Origin: Anaerococcus mediterraneensis
Lineage (GTDB): Bacteria; Bacillota; Clostridia; Tissierellales; Peptoniphilaceae
Assembly: GCF_900128415.1 (NCBI RefSeq)
Contig: NZ_LT635772.1
Span: forward strand, 1,984,001 to 2,048,000
Length of the DNA stretch: 64,000 nt
Direction of reading: 5' to 3'
The position numbers were made by a program, and so were the translations under genes. This document shows positions 1-7,497 of the stretch, one piece after another. Position 1 is the first letter of the stretch. Every line of letters starts with the position of its first letter. The notes beneath the pieces are model-generated. The model was not told the DNA's origin and searched no databases. It saw only the letters and a list, made by a program, of their open reading frames with translations.

Positions 1-1367
1 CCTCCATCTCCGTCTAATCTATCCAGTAATTTTGCTAATTTTTTTATATTTAGGCACGCAAAAGTTAGTGCCGCTTTCATACTCATTTTTTCCTTACCTA
101 TCATATTGGTATATCTAAAACTATGGTATTCTTTAGCACTTCCGAATTGTCTTTCTATTGTTTCTTTTCTTTGCTTATATTCTGCTTTTCCTGCTTTGGT
201 TAGTCTGTACCATTCACAATAGTCTATGTATCCTTGCCATATATGCCTTATTATTACTTTTACCTTGCTTTTACTTTTTGTACATTTGCTTAAAGATGGG
301 CAGTCTTCACATAAGCTTTTCTTGCTTTTATATATTCTGTAGCCTTCTCGTTTTGTTGTTGAGTACAGGAGTATTTTGTTTTCTGGGCATATGTAGCAGT
401 CGTTCGTTTCGTCATATTTATATTCTTTTGGATAGAAAGATTCTTTATCGTTTCTTCTTCCTTTTGGTTTTGTATATGGTAAGACTGGCATTATTCCTTT
501 TTCTATTAGTTCTTTTGCTATTGCTGGTATTTTGTATCCTGCATCCATTACTATCTTTTCTGACTTGTATTTTTCTAATTTTTCTTTGAAGAATGATGGG
601 AAGGTTGTTGAGTCGTGTAGGTTTCCTGGATAGGCTTTGTATCCTAAGATCCATCCATTTTTATCACATGATGTTTGGATTGAGTATGCGTATACTTCTT
701 TGTGGTTTCCTTTATGGAATAGTCCACTTTCTGGATCTGTTGTTGATTGACTTATTTCTTTTTCTTCTAATATTTCACCATCTGGGTAATCAAAGTCATC
801 TTTTCCATTTTTGTTTCTGTCTTCATTTACTTCTTTTTCTAGTTTTCTTTGATAGGATTTTACTTTTTTCTTTATTTTTACTTTTTGACTTTTATGTCTG
901 TTGGCGTGGGCTTTTACATGGGTTGAGTCTACAAATTGTATTTTTGTGTCTACGAATCCATAGCTCATTGCTTGGTCTAGGATGTTTTCGAATATTTGAT
1001 TGAATATGTCTGTGTTTTTAAATCTTCTTTCATAGTTTTTCCCGAAGGTTGAGAAGTGTGGAACTTTATCGTAGAAGTCTAGACCTAAAAACCATCGATA
1101 GGCTATGTTTACTTCTACTTCTCTTATTGTTTGCCTCATGCTGTTTATGTTGAAGAAGTATTGTAGGATTACAAGCTTTATTAATACTACTGGGTCTATA
1201 CTTGGTCTTCCTGTTGTTTGTGAGTATTTATCTTCTACTAGATCGTATATGAAGTTGAAGTCTATGTATTTGTCTATTTTTCTTAATATGTGATCTTTTG
1301 GGACCAATTGTTCTACTGATACCATTTGAACTTGTTCGGTGTTATTTTTTTCATTTTTGTATAGCAT
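1..1367 (-). CDS. IS1182-family transposase, C-terminus beyond the left edge
   Basis: Reading the minus strand from the ATG at 1365-1367 gives one open frame of about 455 codons with no stop before the window edge. It probably encodes the DDE transposase of an IS1182-type (DDE, IS5-like fold) insertion sequence. The N-terminus carries the family's 'SVEQLVPKDHILRKID' region. Candidate catalytic blocks are QFVDSTHVKAHANRHK (first Asp), KIVMDAGYK (second Asp) and ETIERQFGSAKEYHSFRY (Glu). A Cys-containing insert (CYICPEN, CEDCPSLSKC) precedes the last block, as is usual in this family. The ribosome site GGAGGAA lies just upstream of the start. The frame is intact as far as seen, so the copy may be active; only the last residues and the distal terminal repeat are missing. 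Confidence 0.88.
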   Translation of the reverse strand, partial: MLYKNEKNNTEQVQMVSVEQLVPKDHILRKIDKYIDFNFIYDLVEDKYSQTTGRPSIDPVVLIKLVILQYFFNINSMRQTIREVEVNIAYRWFLGLDFYDKVPHFSTFGKNYERRFKNTDIFNQIFENILDQAMSYGFVDTKIQFVDSTHVKAHANRHKSQKVKIKKKVKSYQRKLEKEVNEDRNKNGKDDFDYPDGEILEEKEISQSTTDPESGLFHKGNHKEVYAYSIQTSCDKNGWILGYKAYPGNLHDSTTFPSFFKEKLEKYKSEKIVMDAGYKIPAIAKELIEKGIMPVLPYTKPKGRRNDKESFYPKEYKYDETNDCYICPENKILLYSTTKREGYRIYKSKKSLCEDCPSLSKCTKSKSKVKVIIRHIWQGYIDYCEWYRLTKAGKAEYKQRKETIERQFGSAKEYHSFRYTNMIGKEKMSMKAALTFACLNIKKLAKLLDRLDGDG

Positions 1368-1478
1368 AACTTCCTCCATCTTTAGTATACTTATACCCAA
1401 AAATGGCTTGATTTAAGCGTTTATCGCATAGAAAAAGTAGATGAAGTTTTGTTTTTCATCTACTTTGTCTACAGTCTG
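1..1478 (-). mobile_element. IS1182-type insertion sequence, one end and left part of the element
   Basis: The element end upstream of the transposase start is placed at 1478, after TTTGTCTACAGTCTG (1464-1478). Read inward on the minus strand this is CAGACTGTAGACAAAGTAG, which resembles the ends of two miniature elements at 36001 and 36531 (CTGTTGACAAAGTTAC and CAGAACGTAGACAAAG). Just inside it, 1434-1466 forms a hairpin (AAGTAGATGAA pairing with TTCATCTACTT), possibly shielding the transposase from outside transcription. The end abuts a terminator-like stem at 1479-1500. The other end lies outside the window, so target duplication cannot be checked here. Confidence 0.75.
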
Positions 1479-1504
1479 AACCTGGAGGTCTCTCCAGGTT
1501 ATTT
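1479..1504 (-). terminator. terminator-like hairpin interrupted by the IS end
   Basis: Positions 1479-1500 form a perfect palindrome with arms AACCTGGAGA. It follows the stop of the minus-strand gene ending at 1505. The expected U-tract on the minus strand is replaced by the IS end (CAGACTGTAGAC). Termination for that gene may therefore be weakened or depend on the element. Confidence 0.6.
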
Positions 1505-2245
1505 TTATTCTAAATATTTTATATCTAAGTATTTGTCTGATAGTCTTGCCTTTATTATAACATTTGCTATAGAAGCATAGATTAAAACCGGAAATACAAT
1601 TGCTCCATAAATTGCAAATGGATCATCACCTAGAACCATAAATGCAACTGCAAGAATACCAACAAAAATAAAGATTGGCAAGATAACAAATTTCAACACT
1701 ATGACCAAGGTTTTTTTGATAAGTCTTTTACCAATTAGCAAGATATTTTTTATCGATGTGAAAACCGGTTCGTCCACATTGTAGCTATCAGCTAAATAAA
1801 GAGTTGAATAAGCTACCAAAAGTGCAAAAACTAGATCTACAACAAGAATTATTATTGGTAATAAAAAAGTCCCTACAGAAAATACCGAGTCATTATTTGG
1901 ATTTGCAATGGCAGAAAAAACTAACATACCGCTTGTTAGTTTTAGAAAGAAAGCCAAAACACTTGTTATCAAAGAAATGATAAAGGCCACTGTCAAGACC
2001 CTAAAATTGATATAATTGACTTGGTTTAGGTAATCTCCTACAGAGCCCATCCTATTTCTGATAAGTCCGCCTGCGATAGAAAAGTCAAAGGCAAACCTAA
2101 AAAGCCCAACAACAAGACCCAATATAAGTGCAAATATATCGCTATTTTGTACCTGCTTATTAAAGGCTAGGGCCAAAAGCCCAATAGTTGCCATAACTAT
2201 GAGGTTGACTATGTATATAGATATAAATTTGTATTCTCTTTTCAT
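1505..2245 (-). CDS. multi-pass membrane protein of unknown function
   Basis: 246 residues with about six hydrophobic segments: one near residues 8-30, one at 37-50, then paired helices around 85-115, 125-150, 185-205 and 210-235. Short charged loops such as NRMGSVGDYLNQ and KNILLIGKRLIKK separate them. The layout resembles small DUF975/YIPF-like integral membrane proteins of Firmicutes, with a conserved-looking 'GG.IR' turn after the second helix, but I do not recognise the family with certainty. It is monocistronic: the IS lies downstream and a divergent acetyltransferase gene upstream. The start follows AAGGAGTTTAT. No catalytic motif is visible. Confidence 0.7.
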   Translation of the reverse strand: MKREYKFISIYIVNLIVMATIGLLALAFNKQVQNSDIFALILGLVVGLFRFAFDFSIAGGLIRNRMGSVGDYLNQVNYINFRVLTVAFIISLITSVLAFFLKLTSGMLVFSAIANPNNDSVFSVGTFLLPIIILVVDLVFALLVAYSTLYLADSYNVDEPVFTSIKNILLIGKRLIKKTLVIVLKFVILPIFIFVGILAVAFMVLGDDPFAIYGAIVFPVLIYASIANVIIKARLSDKYLDIKYLE

Positions 2246-2347
2246 ATAAACTCCTTGAGGCTAGACGCCTAATTATAATTTACCATATTTTTTGATATTT
2301 TACCATAATAAATTTTTTCTTGGGTATATAGGTAAGGAGGTGATAAT

Positions 2348-2632
2348 ATGAAAGATATAAAAATTGTTTTTAATAAGAATGAAAAAAGATCCGAAGCTTA
2401 CGACGGTGATAAGCAAATTGGCATGTGCGAATATAGAGAGGATGGTGAAAATATAAATATATACCATACAGAGGTAGATCCAAACTACGGTGGTATGGGC
2501 TTGGCTTCCAAGCTTTTGGATGAAGTCGTAGATGCTGCTAGGAATGAGAATATAAAAATAATCCCTACCTGCTCCTATGCAGTCAAAAAATTTGACGAGG
2601 ACCCTAAATATGAGGATGTAGATGCTAGATAA
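2348..2632 (+). CDS. small YjdJ-type GNAT N-acetyltransferase
   Basis: A 94-residue single-domain protein matching the short GCN5-related acetyltransferase group (YjdJ/Gtf2-like, PF14542 type), which is about 90 residues long. The acetyl-CoA-binding region is visible as EVDPNYGGMGLASKLL (residues 42-57), and the typical C-terminal PTCSYAVKKF block is at 73-82. These small enzymes are presumed to acetylate a small molecule or protein; the substrate is unknown. The start is set by an excellent site (GGTAAGGAGGTGATAAT) before ATG. It is divergent from the membrane protein on the left and followed by dispersed palindromes rather than another gene, so it is probably transcribed alone. Confidence 0.85.
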   Translation: MKDIKIVFNKNEKRSEAYDGDKQIGMCEYREDGENINIYHTEVDPNYGGMGLASKLLDEVVDAARNENIKIIPTCSYAVKKFDEDPKYEDVDAR

Positions 2633-2640
2633 GAATTAAA

Positions 2641-2730
2641 AAAATCCCCTTATTTCGACCAAGCATGAACATGGAGAGATTTTTTGAGATTTCTCTACTG
2701 ATTATTTTCGGTCAAATAGGGGATATTTTG
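2641..2730. repeat. dispersed palindrome, family A, copy 1
   Basis: The outer arms CCCCTTATTTCGACC (left) and GGTCAAATAGGGG (right) pair. Inner arms GGAGAGAT and ATTTCTCT pair as well, so the whole unit folds as a long hairpin. The same plan (CCTTATTTCGACC, then GGAGAAATCTC, then CGAGATAAGG) recurs in most long intergenic spaces of the window. It lies just after the acetyltransferase stop. Confidence 0.75.
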
Positions 2731-2807
2731 TTTAAGCAAAGATACTTACCGGCTTATGCTTATAAGGAAGTACTAAAAAATATAAAGAGTTAATTTTTTT
2801 AATATCA

Positions 2808-2905
2808 GTCCCTTATATCGACTAAGCGAGAAAAGCGAGCGCATGGAGATATCTAATATGATTTACTCACTCGTAAGCGAAAGTCGTAATGAGGGGTCTT
2901 TTTCT
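2808..2905. repeat. dispersed palindrome, family A, copy 2
   Basis: A second, more degenerate unit beginning AGTCCCTTATATCGACTAAG, with central ATGGAGATATCT and a closing arm AGTCGTAATGAGGGG. Together with copy 1 it fills most of the 378-base gap between the acetyltransferase and the MFS gene. I see no open frame or RNA gene in the remainder. Confidence 0.65.
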
Positions 2906-2914
2906 TTAGAAATG

Positions 2915-2937
2915 AGAGTACAGACTCTCTTTTTTTG
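2915..2937 (+). terminator. intrinsic terminator
   Basis: GAGAGT and ACTCTC form the stem around ACAG, followed by seven T residues. It lies on the plus strand 280 bases after the acetyltransferase stop and before the MFS gene. Confidence 0.7.
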
Positions 2938-3010
2938 TTTAAAGTAATAGCCTTTACCTTTTTCTATTTTTTTGGTATTATGGAGATGATTTTCTTTTTT
3001 TGGAGTACTA

Positions 3011-4159
3011 ATGACAGATTTAAAAAATAATAGGTTGAGAAAGTTCGGGATCCTATCCCTGGCCCTCTACCTTGCTACTAACAATATAATAAATGGGGCC
3101 CTTATTTTTATGCAAAAAGATTTGGGGATAAGCCTTGGGTCAGCAGAGTTTTTGGTGACCCTGTCTGCTATAAGCACAGTTATTTTTATCCTCCTTAGCG
3201 AAACCATAACTAGAAAAATCGGCATAAAAAATTGCGTCAAACTGGGATTATTTTTGGTTGGGCTTTCCGGTCTTTTGCCCCTTGTCAGCAAAACCTACAT
3301 TTCCGTTTTTATATCTAGACTTATTTTAGGATGTGGGATTGGTCTTTTTAATGGGCATTCTGCAAATCTTATCAATATTTTTTATAAAAATGATCAGGCA
3401 AGCCACTTGCACGGGATCAGAAACTCTATGGAGTATGCCGGTCAAATGCTTTTGCTTTTTATAGCAGGACTCCTAGTCAAATTTGGCTGGAACTATGCCT
3501 TTATAGCTTATTCTTTGGCCTTTTTGATCCTAACATTTTTTAGCAAAAATGTAGAGGATGTAGAAGTTGACCTTGAGAAAGAAAAATTTAAAATAAACAA
3601 GCAGATTTTCTTTTATATACTTTTTGCAGGATTTATGGTCCTAAATACTACAGCAATTTCTATAAAGTTTCCTTATATAGCAAGCAAGGCTTTGGGCATG
3701 GATGCAAATATAAATATGCTCATGATGGTTTTGCCCCTATCTGGGATGGTGTCTGGCTTTTTGTTTGGCAGGATAAATAAGATCCTCAGGTCAAAAACCA
3801 TACTATTTGGAATCATCCTTTATATAATTACAAATATATTAGTTGGCGCTTTTGGATCAAACATCTATATTTATATGGTATCAATGGCTATGACCTCCTT
3901 TGCCCAATCCTTGTGTACTCCCTATATTTTTATAGAGATAGCTAGGTTTTCTAGGTCATCATCTTCTAGGATTATAAACAATCTTATCTTTGTTGGTTGC
4001 AACCTAGGCGGATTTTTGGCAAGTATCTACCTAAATACCATAACAAAAATCCTAAACCTAAGCTCTCCAACCCTGGCCTTCATGTCATTTGGATTTTTCT
4101 ATGCAATCTTATTTGCAATATTTTTCTATGAATACCTAAGTGTAAGGGCCTATAAATAA
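3011..4159 (+). CDS. MFS transporter
   Basis: 382 residues with twelve predicted hydrophobic segments in two halves, separated by a charged loop at roughly 178-198 (NVEDVEVDLEKEKFKINK). The first-half cytoplasmic loop carries TRKIGIKNCVKLG, the position of the MFS A-motif, and a Gly-rich GCGIGLFNGHS stretch follows in helix 4-5. It is a major facilitator protein of the inner membrane, probably a proton-coupled exporter or metabolite carrier; the substrate cannot be read from sequence. The start follows TTGGAG with a five-base gap. It stands alone, with a terminator and palindrome before the convergent glutaminase gene. Confidence 0.85.
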   Translation: MTDLKNNRLRKFGILSLALYLATNNIINGALIFMQKDLGISLGSAEFLVTLSAISTVIFILLSETITRKIGIKNCVKLGLFLVGLSGLLPLVSKTYISVFISRLILGCGIGLFNGHSANLINIFYKNDQASHLHGIRNSMEYAGQMLLLFIAGLLVKFGWNYAFIAYSLAFLILTFFSKNVEDVEVDLEKEKFKINKQIFFYILFAGFMVLNTTAISIKFPYIASKALGMDANINMLMMVLPLSGMVSGFLFGRINKILRSKTILFGIILYIITNILVGAFGSNIYIYMVSMAMTSFAQSLCTPYIFIEIARFSRSSSSRIINNLIFVGCNLGGFLASIYLNTITKILNLSSPTLAFMSFGFFYAILFAIFFYEYLSVRAYK

Positions 4160-4160
4160 A

Positions 4161-4189
4161 AAAATCTCAGGGTAAGCTGAGAATTTTTT
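4161..4189. terminator. bidirectional terminator after the MFS gene
   Basis: A stem of TCTCAG and CTGAGA with an A-rich left flank and T-rich right flank (AAAAAATCTCAG, then CTGAGAATTTTTT), directly after the stop codon. Confidence 0.75.
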
Positions 4190-4207
4190 AATAATTTAAT
4201 TTTAAAT

Positions 4208-4302
4208 AAAATCCCCTTCTCGCAACTAAGCTAGTGAAGCAAGTGCATAGAGATCTAATTAGATTTCTCCACCACTTCATTCGGTCAAAAAAGGGGATTT
4301 TT
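4208..4302. repeat. dispersed palindrome, family A, copy 3, between convergent genes
   Basis: Arms AAAATCCCCTT (4208-4218) and AAGGGGATTTT (4291-4301) enclose inner complementary blocks GTGAAG/CTTCAT and AGATCTAATTAGAT. The long stem ends in a T-run on the plus strand and an equivalent A-run on the left, so it can serve as a terminator in both directions between the MFS and glutaminase genes. Confidence 0.75.
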
Positions 4303-4340
4303 TTTATTCATTATAATCTTTTGATTAAATTAAGATCTTT

Positions 4341-5273
4341 TTATTTTATAAAAATATTTAGGCCAAGCTCATAGGATAAAATTTTCAAAAGCTCCTTGCC
4401 CCTGACAGAGTTGCCCGTCTTATCTAGTCTAGGAGAATATACTCCTATCCCACAAACACCAGGGACAATTGCAAGGATTGCCCCAGAGACACCAGATTTT
4501 GAAGGGATGCCTACATTCATCAGATAGTCTCCTGAGTTTTCATACATACCACAAGAGGCCATCTGGCTTACCACAACTGCAACTATAGACTCCGGTATCA
4601 AGGATATACTTTGCTTTAGACCGTAGCCCCTGTTGGCAAGGACCGCCCCAAAATGTGATAGGAATTTGACATCAGTACCTATAGAGCAGGACCTAGTGTA
4701 TAAGTCAAGCACCCTATCAGGATTCCTATCTATGATATTTTTGCTCTTTAGATAATAGGCTATGGCCTTGTTCCTATCTGATGTTTCCATTTCTGACTCA
4801 TAGATAGCCTCTAAAAGTTTTGCCTTATCATCAGCTGAAACCTTCTTATAAAAATCAAGAATCCTTTCAAATCTTTCCTCTACACTATTGCCCAAGATCA
4901 TAGAGCTAGTAGTGATAGCCCCTGCATTTATAAAGGGATTTGCCGGCTTATCCTCTATGGGTACTAGGGAATTAAATTCATACTTTGTTGGCTCGCTGCC
5001 GACCTTATTAAAAACTTCTTCTAGGTTATTATCGTGGAGGGCAAGCAAGAGATTTAGGATTTTAGATATGGACTGGATAGAAAAAATATGACCAGTATCC
5101 CCGTAGGTAAAGCAATCTCCAGTGGTAGATGTGATAGCTAGGGCAAAGGTCTCAGGATCAACATTTAATAGCTCTGGTATATAGGATGCTACCTGGCCAT
5201 CTCCTTTAACTTTTTCACTTTTTATAATAGATCTTCGGATCCTAAGGTCGATTTCTCGTCTATCAAAAATCAT
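4341..5273 (-). CDS. glsA: glutaminase A (serine-dependent, beta-lactamase fold)
   Basis: 310 residues from the preferred start, the usual length of the glutaminase family (L-glutamine to L-glutamate plus ammonia, cytoplasmic). The Ser-x-x-Lys catalytic pair is in IFSIQSISK (Ser68, Lys71). NPFINAGAI (112-120) and the C-terminal SGVSGAILAIVPG block are also family signatures. The first in-frame ATG at 5285 overlaps the ribosome site; the second ATG at 5273 is preceded by GGAGG at correct spacing and is chosen. It is monocistronic and divergent from the HD-domain gene. Glutamate produced here could support nitrogen supply or acid resistance in an amino-acid-fermenting anaerobe (inference). Confidence 0.93.
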   Translation of the reverse strand: MIFDRREIDLRIRRSIIKSEKVKGDGQVASYIPELLNVDPETFALAITSTTGDCFTYGDTGHIFSIQSISKILNLLLALHDNNLEEVFNKVGSEPTKYEFNSLVPIEDKPANPFINAGAITTSSMILGNSVEERFERILDFYKKVSADDKAKLLEAIYESEMETSDRNKAIAYYLKSKNIIDRNPDRVLDLYTRSCSIGTDVKFLSHFGAVLANRGYGLKQSISLIPESIVAVVVSQMASCGMYENSGDYLMNVGIPSKSGVSGAILAIVPGVCGIGVYSPRLDKTGNSVRGKELLKILSYELGLNIFIK

Positions 5274-5347
5274 ATAATCCTCCAAGAATTTGTTTTATAA
5301 TAATGTACTTTAAAAAATAAGTGATACAATATAGGTAAGGAGTAGAT

Positions 5348-5938
5348 ATGAGAATAATAGATATTTTAGAAAATGAATCCTGGATAGAAAAGTACGATTT
5401 TATTGGTGATTTTAAAAATTCGGACTACTATGATCTATTGAGGGATTCTTATAAGAGGTTAAATACCGATATACTTTTTGATTCCCATATACATGGTCAG
5501 GACCATATAGAAAGGGTCATATTTTTCACCCACCTTATTGGTCACCACTACAAGCTTGATAGGGCTGATATGGATGTGCTTAGAAATGCAGCAAGCCTTC
5601 ATGATACAAAAAGAGTAAATGATGGCTGGGATACAGAACACGGTCTTAGGGCAGCAAAAGAGTCCATAGACTTCGCCTATTGCATAGATGAGGATAAAAA
5701 TATCCTCCAAGCCGTCATGGCAGCCCACGCCTGCGATGACAAAATTATGGATGACCTTATAAAATCTTTTATAAAAGATGGGGATGATTTTGCTAGAACA
5801 CAAAGACTTTGCAAATTTTTCAAAGATTCTGATGGCCTTGATAGGGTCAGGATCAACCACCTAGACCCAAATTATTTGAGAAATGATTTTTCTAAAGACC
5901 TGGTAGATTTTGCCTACGAACTTTATGAAAGATACTAA
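5348..5938 (+). CDS. HD-domain protein, probable phosphohydrolase
   Basis: 196 residues. The metal-binding pattern of the HD superfamily is visible: His53 in HGQDHIERV, then His85-Asp86 in AASLHDTKRV, and a later conserved Asp in the KFFKDSDGLDRVR segment. The protein is a stand-alone HD domain without a fused signalling partner. It probably hydrolyses a nucleotide or other phosphoester in the cytoplasm; the substrate is not predictable. The start has a strong site (GGTAAGGAGTAGAT). The next gene (secreted NlpC/P60) begins 63 bases downstream on the same strand, so the two could be co-transcribed, though a weak promoter-like stretch lies between them. Confidence 0.8.
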   Translation: MRIIDILENESWIEKYDFIGDFKNSDYYDLLRDSYKRLNTDILFDSHIHGQDHIERVIFFTHLIGHHYKLDRADMDVLRNAASLHDTKRVNDGWDTEHGLRAAKESIDFAYCIDEDKNILQAVMAAHACDDKIMDDLIKSFIKDGDDFARTQRLCKFFKDSDGLDRVRINHLDPNYLRNDFSKDLVDFAYELYERY

Positions 5939-6001
5939 AGGGCTTGACTTTATTTTTAATAACTTATAAAATTATATTGAATAATATTTTTGGAGTTCTA
6001 G

Positions 6002-7162
6002 ATGTATAAAAAATATAAGACATCTATCGCTGCCCTTTTGATTTTTTCGGGAATCTTTTTATCAAAAGTAGCCTATGCTGATAGCGTTATGATAAATAAG
6101 GAAGTAGCCGAAAGCTCAAATTTTTATGAAGAAGTTGACGGATCTGTCAGACCCTTTGGTTTTATAGATCAAACCGATCTTTATAATCTCATAAGCGAAG
6201 ATGATTTGTATTATAAAATTGAATATAAGGGCAAGATTGGCTATGTAGATAAAAATCATTTCTACAAGCTAAACCACACAGCCCTGGTAAATGAAACAGA
6301 CCTCAGAAAAGATCCTGATGATGACTCTGAGCCTATGACTAGCTACAAGCTTATGCCAGATACAAAGCTAACCATACTAGAATTTGTAGGTGTTGATGAT
6401 TTTGTAAAAGTCTCCTACGAACAAAATAGGTTTAACAACGAATATATAAATGTCAGGCAAAAAGAAGATAGGGACCAGCTTATTAGGTCACTTACAGATA
6501 GTGATAGGACTATACCAGTCGAAACTATAGGCAATAATAATCTACCAGATACCGTCACAGTTGATGATGCCATAGCCAATAGCGAAGAAAAAATAGGCTA
6601 TGTCCATTTTAAAGACTTGGCCATCTCCTACAGGAGTCAAGACCTAATAGATAAATATGTAGAATATTATAGGCTCTTAAATGCCTCAAAAACCTATGTC
6701 CAAACACCAAATTTTGACAATGGCCCTATCTATGACCTAGGAGAAAACCAACATTTTGATGCTACTAGCCGCATAGAAAATATAGAAATCCACATGACAG
6801 GGTCTCAAACAGGTATAGATCTTTATTCCTATGCCTGCCAATTTTTAGGAAGGCCATATGTCTTTGGCGGAGAGGACTTGGTAAATGGTATCGACTGCTC
6901 AGGTTTTACCATGAGAGTCTACCAAACAATAGGCATTGGCCTACCACACTTTGCCCAAAGCCAACAAAGATACGGGCTAGAAATCCCATTTGGCGAGGAG
7001 CAAGCAGGAGATTTGGTATTTTTTGGCACTAGCCTTTACAATATCACCCACGTTGGTATAGCAGATGGCTATGGCAATATGGTCCACGCCTCATCTCCAA
7101 GGACAGGCATAATCATAAGTCCAATTAGAAACCCTATTTCTATAAAAAGAATAATTTATTAA
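6002..7162 (+). CDS. secreted NlpC/P60 peptidoglycan endopeptidase with SH3-like repeats
   Basis: 386 residues: a signal peptide (about 1-26, cleavage after AYA), then SH3b-like modules at roughly 30-90, 95-150 and 195-215, each ending in a 'KIGYVDKNHF' or 'KIGYVHFKDL' type strand, then an NlpC/P60 domain from about 275 to the end. The catalytic triad is readable: Cys299 in IDCSGF, His350 in ITHVGIA and His362 in MVHASS. Such enzymes cut the D-gamma-Glu to diamino-acid bond in wall stem peptides during growth or cell separation. The protein is exported and held to the wall by the SH3 modules. A terminator follows directly. Confidence 0.92.
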   Translation: MYKKYKTSIAALLIFSGIFLSKVAYADSVMINKEVAESSNFYEEVDGSVRPFGFIDQTDLYNLISEDDLYYKIEYKGKIGYVDKNHFYKLNHTALVNETDLRKDPDDDSEPMTSYKLMPDTKLTILEFVGVDDFVKVSYEQNRFNNEYINVRQKEDRDQLIRSLTDSDRTIPVETIGNNNLPDTVTVDDAIANSEEKIGYVHFKDLAISYRSQDLIDKYVEYYRLLNASKTYVQTPNFDNGPIYDLGENQHFDATSRIENIEIHMTGSQTGIDLYSYACQFLGRPYVFGGEDLVNGIDCSGFTMRVYQTIGIGLPHFAQSQQRYGLEIPFGEEQAGDLVFFGTSLYNITHVGIADGYGNMVHASSPRTGIIISPIRNPISIKRIIY

Positions 7163-7165
7163 AGA

Positions 7166-7194
7166 AAAAGCTGACCTTGAGGCCAGCTTTTTTT
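7166..7194 (+). terminator. intrinsic terminator of the NlpC/P60 gene
   Basis: AAAGCTGACC pairs with GGCCAGCTTT around a TTGA loop, followed by seven T residues, directly after the stop codon. A near copy of the stem occurs at 7445-7471 for the convergent gene. Confidence 0.85.
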
Positions 7195-7202
7195 ATAAAC
7201 AA

Positions 7203-7405
7203 CAAAGCAAACTTATTTCGACCGAATGAAACAAAAGGAGAAATCACTTTGTTCTCTTAGTCGAGATAAGGCTTTTCCTTTGAAAAATTATTGAAATTTT
7301 TTATAGACTTAACCATCAAAAAACTAAAAAACTTCCTTGTGAAAACTAAACAATCCTTTTTTCGACCAAACGAAGTGAATAGAGAAATCCACCTATCTTT
7401 CCTTT
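7203..7405. repeat. dispersed palindrome, family A, copies 4 and 5 (second one partial)
   Basis: CTTATTTCGACC at 7213 pairs with AGTCGAGATAAGG at 7257, a full unit; a half unit (TTTTTTCGACCAAACGAAGTG, then AGAGAAATCC) follows at about 7345-7390. No gene is seen in the 335-base convergent gap; it holds these repeats and two terminators. Confidence 0.65.
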
Positions 7406-7444
7406 TTTTTACTTAAATCAGTAAAATGCAATAGCTTAGGATTA

Positions 7445-7471
7445 AAAAACTGACCTTGCGGCCAGCTTTTT
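7445..7471 (-). terminator. intrinsic terminator of the DUF1002 gene
   Basis: On the minus strand AGCTGGCC and GGTCAGTT pair around GCAA and are followed by a T-rich tract. It is almost the same stem as the terminator at 7166-7194 in the opposite orientation. Confidence 0.75.
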
Positions 7472-7497
7472 GTATTTTTATTTTATTTTTGTTTTAA

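Noticed and set aside
158..1293. Plus-strand frames of 60-143 residues (158-589, 593-1003, 1105-1293)
   Set aside because: They are antisense to the continuous transposase frame on the minus strand; their Leu/Phe-rich content is the shadow of a Lys/Glu-rich protein.
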